Shown here: piece by piece, positions 18,722 through 28,306 of the stretch
How the letters are laid out: every line of letters begins with the position of its first letter
How positions within the stretch are numbered: position 1 is the first letter of the stretch
Source: JANQSP01 sp965226095
GTDB taxonomy: Bacteria > Bdellovibrionota > Bdellovibrionia > Bdellovibrionales > UBA1609
NCBI GenBank assembly: GCA_965226095.1
Contig: OZ245336.1
Coordinates: 1,482,871-1,546,870 of the forward strand
Reading direction: 5' to 3'
DNA length: 64,000 nt
The notes under the pieces: model-generated
Seen by the model: the letters and a program-made list of their open reading frames with translations, nothing else
Told to the model about the DNA's origin: nothing
The model's database searches: none
Translations under genes and position numbers: made by a program

Positions 18722-18737
18722 TGGCACGGAATTTGCT
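18722..18737 (+). promoter_or_regulatory. Sigma-54 (-24/-12) promoter
   Basis: TGGCACGGAATTTGCT matches the consensus TGGCACG-N4-TTGCW at every defined position, with the invariant GG (18723-18724) and GC (18735-18736) separated by ten bases. Transcription would start near 18748-18750, about 50 bp before the ATG at 18798. A sigma-54 activator gene ends 165 bp upstream. Confidence 0.88.
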
Positions 18738-18797
18738 AGTATATAAAATACAGCAATTATGTTATTGTTTAATTATAAAGATGTAAGGAGTTCATTC

Positions 18798-19364
18798 ATG
18801 TCCAAAAACATAGAACAAAGTACACTCTACTTTAAAGAAATGTGTAGAGATACACAGGAGTTGAAAAAACAAATAAAGGAAATGGCGCATAGCTTGAAAA
18901 TCAGTGGACAAGAAACCGATCGGCAACTTAGAAGAACAGAAGCTCTATTCAACACCCAATGGGGAAAACTTATGGAAACTTTAGTGGAAGGGGATTTATT
19001 AAAGCTACTTAAACAAAAAAATATAGTAGTGGATGACACCACCATGAATATGAAAGGCCAGCATAAGGGAGAGGATTGGGAGATCGACATTTTAGCCAGC
19101 AATGGAGAGGAGATTGTTTTAGTGGAAGTAAAAACGACTTTAAAAATTCAACATGTAAAGGATTTTCTTTATAAGCTAAAAAGATTCACCACCTGGAAGC
19201 CAAAATATAAAGATGATAAAATATATGGAGCTGTGGCTTATTTAAAGGAAGATCAAAGCTCAGCAAAGTATGCTGAAAAGCAGGGCTTGTTTGTCATTCG
19301 AGCCACCGGAAGTAGCTCCAGTATTATTAACAAGAAAAATTTTAAACCAAAAATATTTTCATAA
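18798..19364 (+). CDS. PD-(D/E)XK nuclease-like protein (DUF3782-like) under sigma-54 control
   Basis: 188 aa from ATG 18798, preceded by AAGGAG; a start at 18759 lacks this. The N-terminal half is helical and charged (coiled-coil-like, residues 5-60). The C-terminal half has the nuclease-fold core: Asp97 (EIDIL), Glu110-Val-Lys112 (VLVEVKTT), then a helix with KRF. The spacing fits the PD-(D/E)XK superfamily and resembles DUF3782-type proteins, often annotated as putative restriction-like nucleases. Whether it cuts DNA is unknown. It is the only gene after the -24/-12 promoter and ends 87 bp from the convergent glmS. Confidence 0.78.
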   Translation: MSKNIEQSTLYFKEMCRDTQELKKQIKEMAHSLKISGQETDRQLRRTEALFNTQWGKLMETLVEGDLLKLLKQKNIVVDDTTMNMKGQHKGEDWEIDILASNGEEIVLVEVKTTLKIQHVKDFLYKLKRFTTWKPKYKDDKIYGAVAYLKEDQSSAKYAEKQGLFVIRATGSSSSIINKKNFKPKIFS

Positions 19365-19451
19365 GCCCCTTTTCTATGTACTTTAGAGCTCACTTTTTTG
19401 TAAGCATGTCCTCTAAGTTCCACAATCTAAATAATTATTTTCAAGACAAGT

Positions 19452-21350
19452 TTATTCCACAGTGACAGACTTGGCTAAATTGCGTGGCTGATCCACATTA
19501 TGCCCTAAAGATACAGCCGTATGGTAGGCCATTAACTGTAATGGTATGGCACTTAAAATTGCCAACAAATCATCTTCAGCAGAAGGTAAAGAAATAAAAT
19601 GCTCTGATAATGCAGAAGCGGTGGAATTCGCTTGAGAACCAATCAAAATCAATCGAGCTTTTCTGGCTTTAGCTTCCTGTAAACTCGTCAACGTTTTTTT
19701 ATACAATAAATTATTTACAGCAGAGGGAAGTAAACCCACCACAGCCATTTTGTCATCTATTAAAGCCAAAGGACCATGCTTCATTTCACCAGCAGGATAC
19801 CCCTCAGCCAACTTGTAAGTGAGCTCTTTCATCTTTAAAGCCCCTTCCAAAGCCAAAGGATACTGCACACCCCTGCCTAAATAAATAAAACCATGAAAAG
19901 TATTTAATAGCTCTGCCAAATCTGCAATGGATGATTCCTGCTGTAAAACCTGTCTCATCTGAGTAGACAAACCCAAAAGGTTTTTTATTTGTTCTTCTTC
20001 TGCCTCAGTAGAAAGAGAATTTTGTTTTTTAGCCAAGACCAAAGCCAGTAAATATAAAACCAGTAAAGTGCAGGTAAAAGCTTTTGTACTGGCCACTCCT
20101 TTTTCCAAGCCTGCAAACATCTGTAAGCCCAGATCCGATTCTCTCACTAAAGTGGAATGATCCACATTACACAAACTTAAAACCGGACAGGTTTTGATGT
20201 TTGTCATCTTCAACACAGCCAAGGTATCCGCCGTCTCACCGCTCTGAGAAATCAATAGTACCGGTGTCTTCTCAGCAACTAGCACTGGATCACGATAACG
20301 AAATTCACTGGAGATATCTATTTCCACCGGAATACGCGCCCACTTTTCAATCACATATTTTCCATAAACAGCCGCATAGTAACTACTACCACAAGCAACA
20401 ATACAAAGCCTGCGCACTTTCAACAAATGATCCAAAAACCCCTTGCTGTCACCACCTGTCCATTGCAAATTAAGTTCATCCTTACACAAATGCTGAGACA
20501 AAAGGTGCTCCACACAAGCGGGTTGTTCATGAATCTCCTTTAACATATCAAAAGCATAAGAATTGTGTTTGTTCTCTTTATTTTTACCATCATTTCTTAT
20601 GGCAGCCATAGATAAAGTCTCTATGGCTTTATGAATTTTCGTAAATGACTTTGCCGAATCCTTTTTGGAATAAAAATCCACATCACCGGATTTATGCACA
20701 TGAGTCACTTCTCCATCCTGTAAAAAAACCACTTGCCTTGTGTAAGGTAGAAGTGCCTGCGCATCACTGGCAATAAAGACCTCTTTATTTTCTGCCTCCC
20801 CAAAACCCAAAAGCAAAGAAGGACCTTTTTTAAAAGCCCAGAACTCCCCTGGAGCTTTCTCTGACATAACAACAACAGCATACTCCCCTTTTATGAGAGC
20901 CAGAGTTTCGAAAACCGCTGTTTTCAAAGAACCGGATTTTTCATATAAATCAGCTAAGATAAAAGCCACCACTTCTGTATCCGTTTCAGAAGTGAATTGA
21001 GAAAGATTTTTTTCTGTCAACCCGGCTTTTAGTTCTTCAGCATTCTCAATCACTCCATTGTGAACAATGTAAATAGATCCGGCTTTATGAGGATGAGCAT
21101 TATTTTCAGAAGGAGCACCATGTGTCGCCCATCGAGTGTGCCCCATCGCCCAATGACCTTTATATTCTCCTTGAGCTATTTTATCCTCTAAATTTTTTAA
21201 AAGACCTTTGGTTCGTACTCTTTGAAAACCTGATTTTGTAGCCACTACTACACCAGCGCTGTCATAACCTCTGTACTGCAAACGACGAAGTCCTTGAAGC
21301 AACACCTCTTTACTATCTCGAAAGCCTGTATAAGCTACAATACCACACAT
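19452..21350 (-). CDS. glmS: Glutamine-fructose-6-phosphate aminotransferase (isomerizing)
   Basis: 632 aa, slightly longer than the usual 610. It forms glucosamine-6-phosphate for peptidoglycan and LPS. MCGIVAYTG supplies the Cys2 nucleophile of the N-terminal glutaminase domain, followed by LQYRGYDSAG and HTRWATHG. Two SIS domains follow (VACGSSYYAA, LISQSGETADT, STKAFTCTLL; then YLGRGVQYPLALEGALKMKE). The C-terminus DQPRNLAKSVTVE is the conserved catalytic tail. It lies 10 bp downstream of glmU, so the two hexosamine enzymes are co-transcribed. I saw no glmS riboswitch. Confidence 0.97.
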   Translation of the reverse strand: MCGIVAYTGFRDSKEVLLQGLRRLQYRGYDSAGVVVATKSGFQRVRTKGLLKNLEDKIAQGEYKGHWAMGHTRWATHGAPSENNAHPHKAGSIYIVHNGVIENAEELKAGLTEKNLSQFTSETDTEVVAFILADLYEKSGSLKTAVFETLALIKGEYAVVVMSEKAPGEFWAFKKGPSLLLGFGEAENKEVFIASDAQALLPYTRQVVFLQDGEVTHVHKSGDVDFYSKKDSAKSFTKIHKAIETLSMAAIRNDGKNKENKHNSYAFDMLKEIHEQPACVEHLLSQHLCKDELNLQWTGGDSKGFLDHLLKVRRLCIVACGSSYYAAVYGKYVIEKWARIPVEIDISSEFRYRDPVLVAEKTPVLLISQSGETADTLAVLKMTNIKTCPVLSLCNVDHSTLVRESDLGLQMFAGLEKGVASTKAFTCTLLVLYLLALVLAKKQNSLSTEAEEEQIKNLLGLSTQMRQVLQQESSIADLAELLNTFHGFIYLGRGVQYPLALEGALKMKELTYKLAEGYPAGEMKHGPLALIDDKMAVVGLLPSAVNNLLYKKTLTSLQEAKARKARLILIGSQANSTASALSEHFISLPSAEDDLLAILSAIPLQLMAYHTAVSLGHNVDQPRNLAKSVTVE

Positions 21351-21360
21351 ACCAGGCCCC

Positions 21361-22755
21361 TTAACTCACTGGTTTTTTTTCATCAGATCTTTTCTTGGTA
21401 AAATAATTCTGTAAATTATTTTGCCGAGAACGCCCCACACCCAGTGAACGAGCAGGTACATTTTCCGTAATGACTGAACCAGCTCCCGTTGCTGATTCTT
21501 CTGCCAACACCACTGGCGCCACTAACTGGGTGCCACTTCCCACAAACACCTTATCTTTAATTGTCGTGGAATATTTTTTACCATCCAGATTCAAATTGGA
21601 AGTAATAGTTCCACACCCGATATTGACATCCTCTCCGACTTGCGCATCCCCTAAATAGGAAAAATGACCCGCCTTGGAACGATCGCCAAATTGAGTTTTT
21701 TTCATTTCCACAAAGTTACCCACTCGACATTTTTGACCTATTTGTGTACCTCGCCTTAAACGGGCATAAGGACCAAGCACAGACTGCGCCTTCACTTCCA
21801 CTGCCTCCAAATAACAACCGGCTCGCACTAAAACCAACTCATGAATTAAACTGTCTGAAATAAAACAATGCGGCTCTATCGCACAAAAAGAACCAATAGC
21901 GGTTTTTCCTTTTAAATACACCCCTGGGTAAATCACACTGCCCTGACCTACTTGCACATCCTCTTCAATGTAAGTATTCAAAGCATCAATAATAACTACT
22001 CCTTTTTGCATGAGTTGATTGAGCTTTGCTGTAAAAATCTGTTTTGTGGCAAGAGCTAACTCTCGTTGAGAGTTTACTCCGTAAGCTGTTTGCTCCGATA
22101 CAGTAAAACTACTAATTTTTTTATTATTCGTTGCAAACAAAGTTACGATATCTGTTAAACAAAATTCCTCTTTAGGATTTTTATTATCGATCTGAGATAA
22201 AAAAAGATTTAAAGACTGGTTTTTAAAAAGGTAGATCCCCGTATTGATCTCATTAATTTTTTCTGATTCATGACTTAAAGATTCTTTTTCTGCAATAGCC
22301 ACAATGTTGTCTTTTTTACGAATAATCCTGCCATAGTGACCAGGTTTTTCCTTTTCAAAAGTGCCAATACATAAGTCCGCTTGCTCCTGATGAAACACCT
22401 TAATCATTTCCTGTAGATCTTTTGGTTGAATCAATGGATGATCGCCATTCACAATCAATATATCGCCTTTACTGCTGGCCGGTTGAGCACTCATCACCGC
22501 CACGGCTGTTCCTTTGCGATTTTCCTGAAAACTTATACTGGCCTTGAAAGCTTCAGCCACCGGTCGCATTAAATGCTCATGTTCCTCATTAATAACCACA
22601 CAAGTGTCTACCACACCTGAAGCCTTTAAAGCCTGCAAAATACGTGCCAAGACAGGTTTTCCCGCCACTGGGTGTAAACTCTTAGGCAAGGACGTTCGCA
22701 TTCTGCTTCCCCGACCTGCCGCCAAAACAATAGCTGTGATAAATGATGAAGCCAT
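21361..22755 (-). CDS. glmU: Bifunctional GlcNAc-1-P uridyltransferase / GlcN-1-P acetyltransferase
   Basis: 464 aa from ATG 22755 (MASSFITAIVLAAGRGSRM), with GGGGA upstream. The frame is open back to 22791, but 12 extra residues before the conserved N-terminus are unlikely. The N-terminal pyrophosphorylase domain has LAAGRGSRM and GDHPLIQ. The C-terminal left-handed beta-helix has hexapeptide repeats and the acetyltransferase region (GNFVEMKKTQFGDRSKAGHF, YLGDAQVGEDVNIGCGTI). It makes UDP-GlcNAc using the glmS product, and glmS follows directly. The 3' end carries a short Lys-rich tail. Confidence 0.96.
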   Translation of the reverse strand: MASSFITAIVLAAGRGSRMRTSLPKSLHPVAGKPVLARILQALKASGVVDTCVVINEEHEHLMRPVAEAFKASISFQENRKGTAVAVMSAQPASSKGDILIVNGDHPLIQPKDLQEMIKVFHQEQADLCIGTFEKEKPGHYGRIIRKKDNIVAIAEKESLSHESEKINEINTGIYLFKNQSLNLFLSQIDNKNPKEEFCLTDIVTLFATNNKKISSFTVSEQTAYGVNSQRELALATKQIFTAKLNQLMQKGVVIIDALNTYIEEDVQVGQGSVIYPGVYLKGKTAIGSFCAIEPHCFISDSLIHELVLVRAGCYLEAVEVKAQSVLGPYARLRRGTQIGQKCRVGNFVEMKKTQFGDRSKAGHFSYLGDAQVGEDVNIGCGTITSNLNLDGKKYSTTIKDKVFVGSGTQLVAPVVLAEESATGAGSVITENVPARSLGVGRSRQNNLQNYFTKKRSDEKKPVS

Positions 22756-22939
22756 TAAAGCACTTTCCCCTAAGCTAAGGGCTATCGTCAAGTCTTATCA
22801 GTGACAAATTCAAAAAAGTGTTCCCAGCATTCAGTCCTAATTTTTATTTGTTTTTTGCTATACCCTGTTATCCCTTTAAAAAAAAAGCTAAATTGTAAAA
22901 GGATTCAGTGTAAGGATAAATTGATATCAGGATAGTTCA

Positions 22940-23845
22940 GTGACAATACAAAAAAAAACCAAGAGCAGTGATGAATTATCACAAAAAAAACAACTACTAC
23001 AAAATTTACAAAGTGTACTATGGCTGATCTGGGAGGCTCAAAGTACAGAACAATTACTTAAAATCATGGAATACACTTTACCTAAATTGTGTCAGGTGGA
23101 TTCCATTAACATCCCCAGCAACAGTCTCAAAAAAAATAAAAAAATCTATCAATACTCTTTTACATACAAAGAACAATTTATACATTTCTATAAATCTTCT
23201 GGATTTGTTCATGGACAAAAGTGGTTTTTAAAAAAAGCCGGAGAATTTTTGGAAAAAGCTTTTCAACGCCTGGAAATACATAATCAACTTAAAAAACAAA
23301 AGGAACAATGGGAGTTGGCTTTTGACACCATTGCCACACCCATCAGCCTCACTGATTCCAATGGAGCTATATTGAAGACCAATAAAACCTTTCGCACTAA
23401 AACAAAAATGTCCAAGGCAGAACTATCACAGAAAAACTGTTTTCAAGTTTTCTTCGGGAAACCTCTAACCGGAAATAAACGTGAAACTCGAATCGTTAAT
23501 GGAAAAACAGAATGTTATGAAATTTTTCTTCAACAAATTCCACAAAAAAATACAACTATTCAATTAGTGGTTTTAAGGGATATTACCAAACAAATCCATA
23601 TAGAGAAACAACTGGCTCATCATGCTCAATCCAAAGAGATGAGTATAATTTCCAGAAGTATTGCTCACGAATTAAATAATCCTATTAGCGGTATCATCGC
23701 TATTTTGCAAACAATGATAATGAATAATACACTGAAAGACCAAACCAAAACAGATTTGGATCAAATGCTACTGGCTGGTCAAAGATGCTCTCAGATAATC
23801 AATAAATTTTTAAACATCTCTTACGAAACTTCACTGAAGTCTTGA
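22940..23845 (+). CDS. PAS-HisKA sensor protein lacking the kinase ATPase domain
   Basis: 301 aa from GTG 22940 (AGGA upstream). Residues 1-120 form an unassigned, GAF-like or coiled-coil region. A PAS domain spans about 130-215 (WELAFDTIATPISLTDSNGA). A dimerisation helix with the phospho-acceptor motif IAHELNNPISG follows, His243. The protein stops 59 residues after this His, so the N, G1 and G2 boxes of the HATPase are absent. The next 115 bp in any frame do not encode them. It could be phosphorylated only by another kinase or act as a phosphotransfer or phosphatase partner. The adjacent NtrC-type regulator (115 bp on) is its likely partner. Truncation by mutation is the alternative. Confidence 0.83.
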   Translation: MTIQKKTKSSDELSQKKQLLQNLQSVLWLIWEAQSTEQLLKIMEYTLPKLCQVDSINIPSNSLKKNKKIYQYSFTYKEQFIHFYKSSGFVHGQKWFLKKAGEFLEKAFQRLEIHNQLKKQKEQWELAFDTIATPISLTDSNGAILKTNKTFRTKTKMSKAELSQKNCFQVFFGKPLTGNKRETRIVNGKTECYEIFLQQIPQKNTTIQLVVLRDITKQIHIEKQLAHHAQSKEMSIISRSIAHELNNPISGIIAILQTMIMNNTLKDQTKTDLDQMLLAGQRCSQIINKFLNISYETSLKS

Positions 23846-23960
23846 TTTTATTTTTAAAATGAAAATGACTGAATGGTGGAACTCCCAACAATGAGAATAT
23901 TCAGTCCAGATTTTTTGTTACCCATAGTGAAAAAATCAATATTCCATTAAGATTAATGAT

Positions 23961-25391
23961 ATGCAAAAAAAAATTCTTATTATTGATGATGAAGTTACTC
24001 TGAATCACTCTCTCACGAAAGTGCTGAATCACCACGGCTATATTACAAAAAGCCTAAAATCCAAACAAGAATTTAGTGAACTGAAACAAAATTTTCACTA
24101 TGACATAGTTTTATTAGATCTCAGACTCCCGGATGGCAATGGATTGGAATTGATGAAACAAATAAAACAATTTAATCAAAATACTCAAGTCATTGTTATG
24201 ACTGGTTACGGAACCATTGAGTTGGCAGTGACTGCAACAAAACAGGGAGCTTTCCATTTTATTACCAAGCCTTTTAACCTAGGTGAAATTATCAATCTAT
24301 GTGCTAAGGCACTTTCCCAATCCCAATTGGAAACTGAAAATGCGCAACTGAGATTTGTTGTAAAGAAACAATTTCATTTTAATCAAATTATTGGACAAAG
24401 CCAACCCCTCCTATCAGTCATTGAAATGATAAAAAAAATATCTGCTTCTTTATCTACTGTATTGATCACAGGAGAAAGTGGTACTGGAAAAGAACTCATT
24501 GCCAAATCCATTCACTTTAATTCCCAGCAAAGTACAGGACCTTTTATTCCTGTCCACTGCGGAGCTATACCAAAAGATTTACTGGAAAGCGAACTGTTCG
24601 GACATATAAAAGGCTCTTTTACAGGAGCTATTAAAGATCGCATCGGACGATTTCAAATGGCTGAAAACGGAAGTTTATTCCTGGATGAAGTGAGTACTAT
24701 GGACATTTCCACACAAATTAAACTGCTTAGAGTTTTACAGGAAAAAGAATTTCAACCAGTGGGCGGTGATGAAATTATACAGTCTAATTCCCGTGTGATT
24801 GCCGCCAGTAATGAAAATCTGGAAACAGCTGTTAAAAGAGGTGATTTCAGAGAAGATCTGTTTTACCGTCTTAATGTTATTCCTCTTCCTATCCCTTCTT
24901 TAAGAGAACGAAAAGATGATATTCCCCTTCTGATCAATCATTTTATAAAAGCATTCAATAAAAACAACTCCCCCCATAAAATAAACTACATCAACCAGGA
25001 AGTGATGGATTGTCTTTGTCAATATAGGTGGCCTGGCAATATCAGAGAGCTGGAGAACCAGATTGAGCGATTATGTGTTCTAAAAGAGAATGAATGCATA
25101 GAACTGTCTGATTTACCTGAACAATATCAAAATAATAATCATTCCACCATTAAGCCTACTGTGGATATACCACAGACAGGGCTGGATTTTAATCACATCG
25201 TTAATGTATTTGAAAATGAACTGATTTTAAAAGCTCTTGAAAGAACCAGATGGAATCGTAATCAAGCCGCCAGATTATTAAAATTAAATCGCACCACTTT
25301 ACTGGAAAAAATTAAAAAGAAGGGTTTAAAAGAGAACATGCCTTCTATACTGCCTGACGATTTCTCTTCAGTAACTAACAAGTCAATTTAA
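23961..25391 (+). CDS. NtrC-family sigma-54 response regulator
   Basis: 476 aa. The receiver domain (1-120) has the acidic pair D9-D10, phospho-acceptor Asp53 (VLLDLRLPDGNG), Thr in VMTGYG and Lys in FITKPF. The AAA+ domain (about 140-375) has Walker A GESGTGKELIAK, sigma-54 loop GSFTGA (a variant of GAFTGA) and Walker B GSLFLDEVSTMD. The Fis-type DNA-binding domain ends the protein (WNRNQAARLLKLNRTTLLEK). It pairs with the upstream sensor that lacks an ATPase. Its targets are unknown; it is the second sigma-54 activator in this window. Confidence 0.95.
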   Translation: MQKKILIIDDEVTLNHSLTKVLNHHGYITKSLKSKQEFSELKQNFHYDIVLLDLRLPDGNGLELMKQIKQFNQNTQVIVMTGYGTIELAVTATKQGAFHFITKPFNLGEIINLCAKALSQSQLETENAQLRFVVKKQFHFNQIIGQSQPLLSVIEMIKKISASLSTVLITGESGTGKELIAKSIHFNSQQSTGPFIPVHCGAIPKDLLESELFGHIKGSFTGAIKDRIGRFQMAENGSLFLDEVSTMDISTQIKLLRVLQEKEFQPVGGDEIIQSNSRVIAASNENLETAVKRGDFREDLFYRLNVIPLPIPSLRERKDDIPLLINHFIKAFNKNNSPHKINYINQEVMDCLCQYRWPGNIRELENQIERLCVLKENECIELSDLPEQYQNNNHSTIKPTVDIPQTGLDFNHIVNVFENELILKALERTRWNRNQAARLLKLNRTTLLEKIKKKGLKENMPSILPDDFSSVTNKSI

Positions 25392-25600
25392 CCTTGCAGA
25401 AATAACAAGATTTGTGAAAAAAAATTTTAAGTCAATTAACTGTAAAAAGTCTATTCAATTCCCTACTTCATAACTAAATAATATAACAGTAAGAATATGT
25501 AATTTTTACATTATCTCTCGAAAAACATTTGCAAAAGTAGAAAACATCAATAAACTGAATATACTTCATCTTGAATACCTTAAATATTATTGTTTTAATT

Positions 25601-27184
25601 ATGATTTACAAGAACTATATTCTCTTCTTATTGTTGTGTTTTTTTTCATGGACGGCCTTTGCGCAGTTTCTACTGAAAGGACTGTTTCCGGAATATGAAA
25701 CCTGCTCCTGCACTAATGATAAATTTACAAAACAACTCACTCAACCTTATGAAGAGGAAATTCAAGTTTGGCTCTTACAAACACAAGAGGAAAAGATACT
25801 AATAAATAATACTCTAGTTATGGAAGAATCGGAATATTTGGAGGATGAAGATAGCTCTTTTCTATCATCTGTCGGAAATTTCTTTACAGGATTAGCAGAT
25901 ACTGTTGTCTTCTGGGATGATGAAGAAGAAGAATTAGTAGAGCAACAGCTATTAAAACCTCCTCCTTTATTAACACCAGCTATTCCATCTATATGTTTTG
26001 CAATGAGTGTAGATATGATTAGAAATGAAGGCATCCAAAAACAATTCTACTCTTGTATTCACAAACATTACGACAATTCAGATGAAGATAATTTTTGTTT
26101 TGATACACGTAACCAACTGAACTCCCCTAAAAAATGTGATGTGTTGCCCATACCCTGTGATAGCTCCAATGATTTAAATCTTACTTGTTCACAAAGATAC
26201 AAAAATCGTCCTGAAAGATATGGCGCTAATGGATGTAACAAGGGAGCTGTATTCCCCAGAAGACCTTGTTTAAGTCAAGACTATATTGCCATGACAGCGA
26301 AAGCCTTTCATGATGTAGCAGAGTGTTTGGACATTGCTCCTGAAATGGCTTTTCCTATTTTTCTTCATGAGTCCCGCTTTATTTTAAATATCCAAAGCCA
26401 TACAGGTGCCTTATGCTATGGGCAAATCACCGGTAATGCCGTGGCAGACTTCAATTCTTTTTTAACAAACCATAAAGGCTATCCTAACTATGATATACCG
26501 GATTTACTGGAAAAAAATATAGAAAAAAGATGTCCAGATGTTTGGAAACATTTTAAAAAAGTCAGTACTACTACAAGAGAAGATAAAACCCTTATCCGAT
26601 CTGATTTTGATCAATGCAATATGAATACTAATCCTTACACATGTTTTTTTTACGGATTTGCCTATTTAAGAATATTGTATGAAAAAGCGAACCAGGAAAT
26701 AACAGAAATAAATAATATTTATAGTGCTCTTTTAGAAGATAATTCCGTACAACTGTTAAATACCTCAAAATACTCTCCTCTCTCCTTACCTATTATAGAA
26801 AGAAAAAAATTAAAACTTTTTTCGAAGCCACAGGATTTACTCAATATATTAACAGTGCTCTCTTATAATGGTGGTTTATCCATTATTCAGATACACTTTA
26901 ACAGCTTTATGGCAAAGTTAAAAATTTCTATTATAGAAGAAAACAATACAGAATTGCAAAACGCTGTATTAAATAATAGTGGCTTAACCACTGACTTTTT
27001 TAAAAAGGAGTTTATAAATTTCCTCAGAGATCGATATTTTATAAACGACAATCGCCGCAATGGAGAACTATTTTCTTACCTGGATAAAGTGACTTCTGAA
27101 ACAAAAGTTCTGAACCAACTAATAAGAAAACTCTACCCTTCTATCCCTGAAACTTTTGATGTATGTCCTTCACTGATGCAATAA
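25601..27184 (+). CDS. Secreted lytic-transglycosylase-like protein
   Basis: 527 aa from ATG 25601, which begins a signal peptide (MIYKNYILFLLLCFFSWTAFA); no strong ribosome binding site is visible. The N-terminal 200 residues are acidic and contain many Cys (CSCTND, CFAMS, CIHKH, CFD, CDVLPIPCDSS). From about 235 an SLT-like lysozyme fold is suggested by ALDIAPEMAF-type helix LDIAPEMAFPIFLHESRF, where Glu in HESRF would be catalytic, then TGALCYGQITGNAV. The remaining 250 residues include Asn/Cys-rich and helical parts (VLSYNGGLSIIQIHF). It may remodel peptidoglycan. The remote similarity makes the call tentative. Confidence 0.68.
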   Translation: MIYKNYILFLLLCFFSWTAFAQFLLKGLFPEYETCSCTNDKFTKQLTQPYEEEIQVWLLQTQEEKILINNTLVMEESEYLEDEDSSFLSSVGNFFTGLADTVVFWDDEEEELVEQQLLKPPPLLTPAIPSICFAMSVDMIRNEGIQKQFYSCIHKHYDNSDEDNFCFDTRNQLNSPKKCDVLPIPCDSSNDLNLTCSQRYKNRPERYGANGCNKGAVFPRRPCLSQDYIAMTAKAFHDVAECLDIAPEMAFPIFLHESRFILNIQSHTGALCYGQITGNAVADFNSFLTNHKGYPNYDIPDLLEKNIEKRCPDVWKHFKKVSTTTREDKTLIRSDFDQCNMNTNPYTCFFYGFAYLRILYEKANQEITEINNIYSALLEDNSVQLLNTSKYSPLSLPIIERKKLKLFSKPQDLLNILTVLSYNGGLSIIQIHFNSFMAKLKISIIEENNTELQNAVLNNSGLTTDFFKKEFINFLRDRYFINDNRRNGELFSYLDKVTSETKVLNQLIRKLYPSIPETFDVCPSLMQ

Positions 27185-27416
27185 ACTAACAATTATTGAA
27201 TTTGTTTCTTCACTGAACCCCTCTCAATTATCTTAATCTTCTGTGAAATAAATACACTTTAAATAGAATATTTTCATACTCTAATACCTTTTTCATTGAC
27301 TTATATAACACTTTTTCCTATCTAAACTTTATAAAAAATCATCATGATTCCATTCAACAAGTAAATTATATAAACTTGATTTTAACATTTTTAATAAAAG
27401 CATGCTGGAGAAAAAC

Positions 27417-28232
27417 ATGAGCACTTTACATATTCATTTTTTTAACTCCCAAATCCTAACTGTTTATTTAAACCCATACAAAGTGATCTTATCGGGTTCA
27501 CTGATTTTTTCTATTTTATTTTCCAATCAGGTTTTCAGTGTAGAACAATCTCAAACAACTGCTTCATTAGAGCATCTCAACACAGAACAAAGACAACTGC
27601 TCTCCTCTATGCAATCCACTAATGAAGAGGAGCGAATACAGGCCGCTCAAGCCCTGCAAAATATGGCACAATCTAATAAGTTGACTCGACTGACAGCCGA
27701 AGAATTAAAAAAACTAATGAAGAATAACAATATCCCTCTATATGTCAGAACTAAAGCTGTAATCATCTTACATTACACCAGTACACACTCTATCCCATCG
27801 GATTTAATATTTAAAATGAAAGAACACATAACTAATGATCGACATAAATTGACCATCTTGAACTTGCTGGATGAACTCCTCCATCAAAGATTATCTCTTG
27901 ATTCCATTTACAATATAGGAAATATATTAATAGATTCTGTAGAAAAGATTATTTTCACTAATTCACGTGTATCAAAACTTATTAGAAAACAAGCTACAGA
28001 CACCTTAGCACATATTATCGTTCAATTCTTTCATTTGAACCTGGAAATGATAATCAAAGATTCTTCTATAAATGATATTTTTAATATGTTAAATGACCTT
28101 ATTAAGGATGAAAAGCAGTCCGAACATGTCGAAGAGGCGGCTAAAGAAATAAGAGCAAATCTCATAAAATATCAAAAAAAATATAATGTAATTAGCCCTT
28201 CTAAACAGTGTAGTCGCAGTTTTTCCCAATAA
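27417..28232 (+). CDS. Exported or membrane-anchored helical protein of unknown function
   Basis: 271 aa from ATG 27417 (GGAGA upstream; an ATG at 27402 overlaps that site). A hydrophobic segment (about residues 22-42, VILSGSLIFSILFSNQVFS) is a signal peptide or anchor after a longer than usual N-region. The mature part is all-helical, with HEAT-like stretches (EEERIQAAQALQNMAQSN; PLYVRTKAVIILHY) and a C-terminal Cys. I do not recognise a family. It precedes the ribosomal operon by 74 bp and is probably transcribed separately. Confidence 0.62.
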   Translation: MSTLHIHFFNSQILTVYLNPYKVILSGSLIFSILFSNQVFSVEQSQTTASLEHLNTEQRQLLSSMQSTNEEERIQAAQALQNMAQSNKLTRLTAEELKKLMKNNNIPLYVRTKAVIILHYTSTHSIPSDLIFKMKEHITNDRHKLTILNLLDELLHQRLSLDSIYNIGNILIDSVEKIIFTNSRVSKLIRKQATDTLAHIIVQFFHLNLEMIIKDSSINDIFNMLNDLIKDEKQSEHVEEAAKEIRANLIKYQKKYNVISPSKQCSRSFSQ

Positions 28233-28239
28233 AATACAC

Positions 28240-28268
28240 TTGACAGTACAAAACGAATACAGTTAAAA
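28240..28268 (+). promoter_or_regulatory. Candidate sigma-70 promoter of the rpsL operon
   Basis: TTGACA (28240-28245), a 17-bp spacer and TTAAAA (28263-28268) lie 38 bp upstream of the rpsL ATG. The -35 is perfect and the -10 is weak. Confidence 0.5.
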
Positions 28269-28306
28269 AAGCAGCTGAAGTTAATTTTTTAAAAAAGAAA
28301 GAACAA

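Noticed and set aside
19365..19451. glmS ribozyme/riboswitch
   Set aside because: This is the 3' side of glmS, and the 10-bp space before its start is far too short for the ribozyme.
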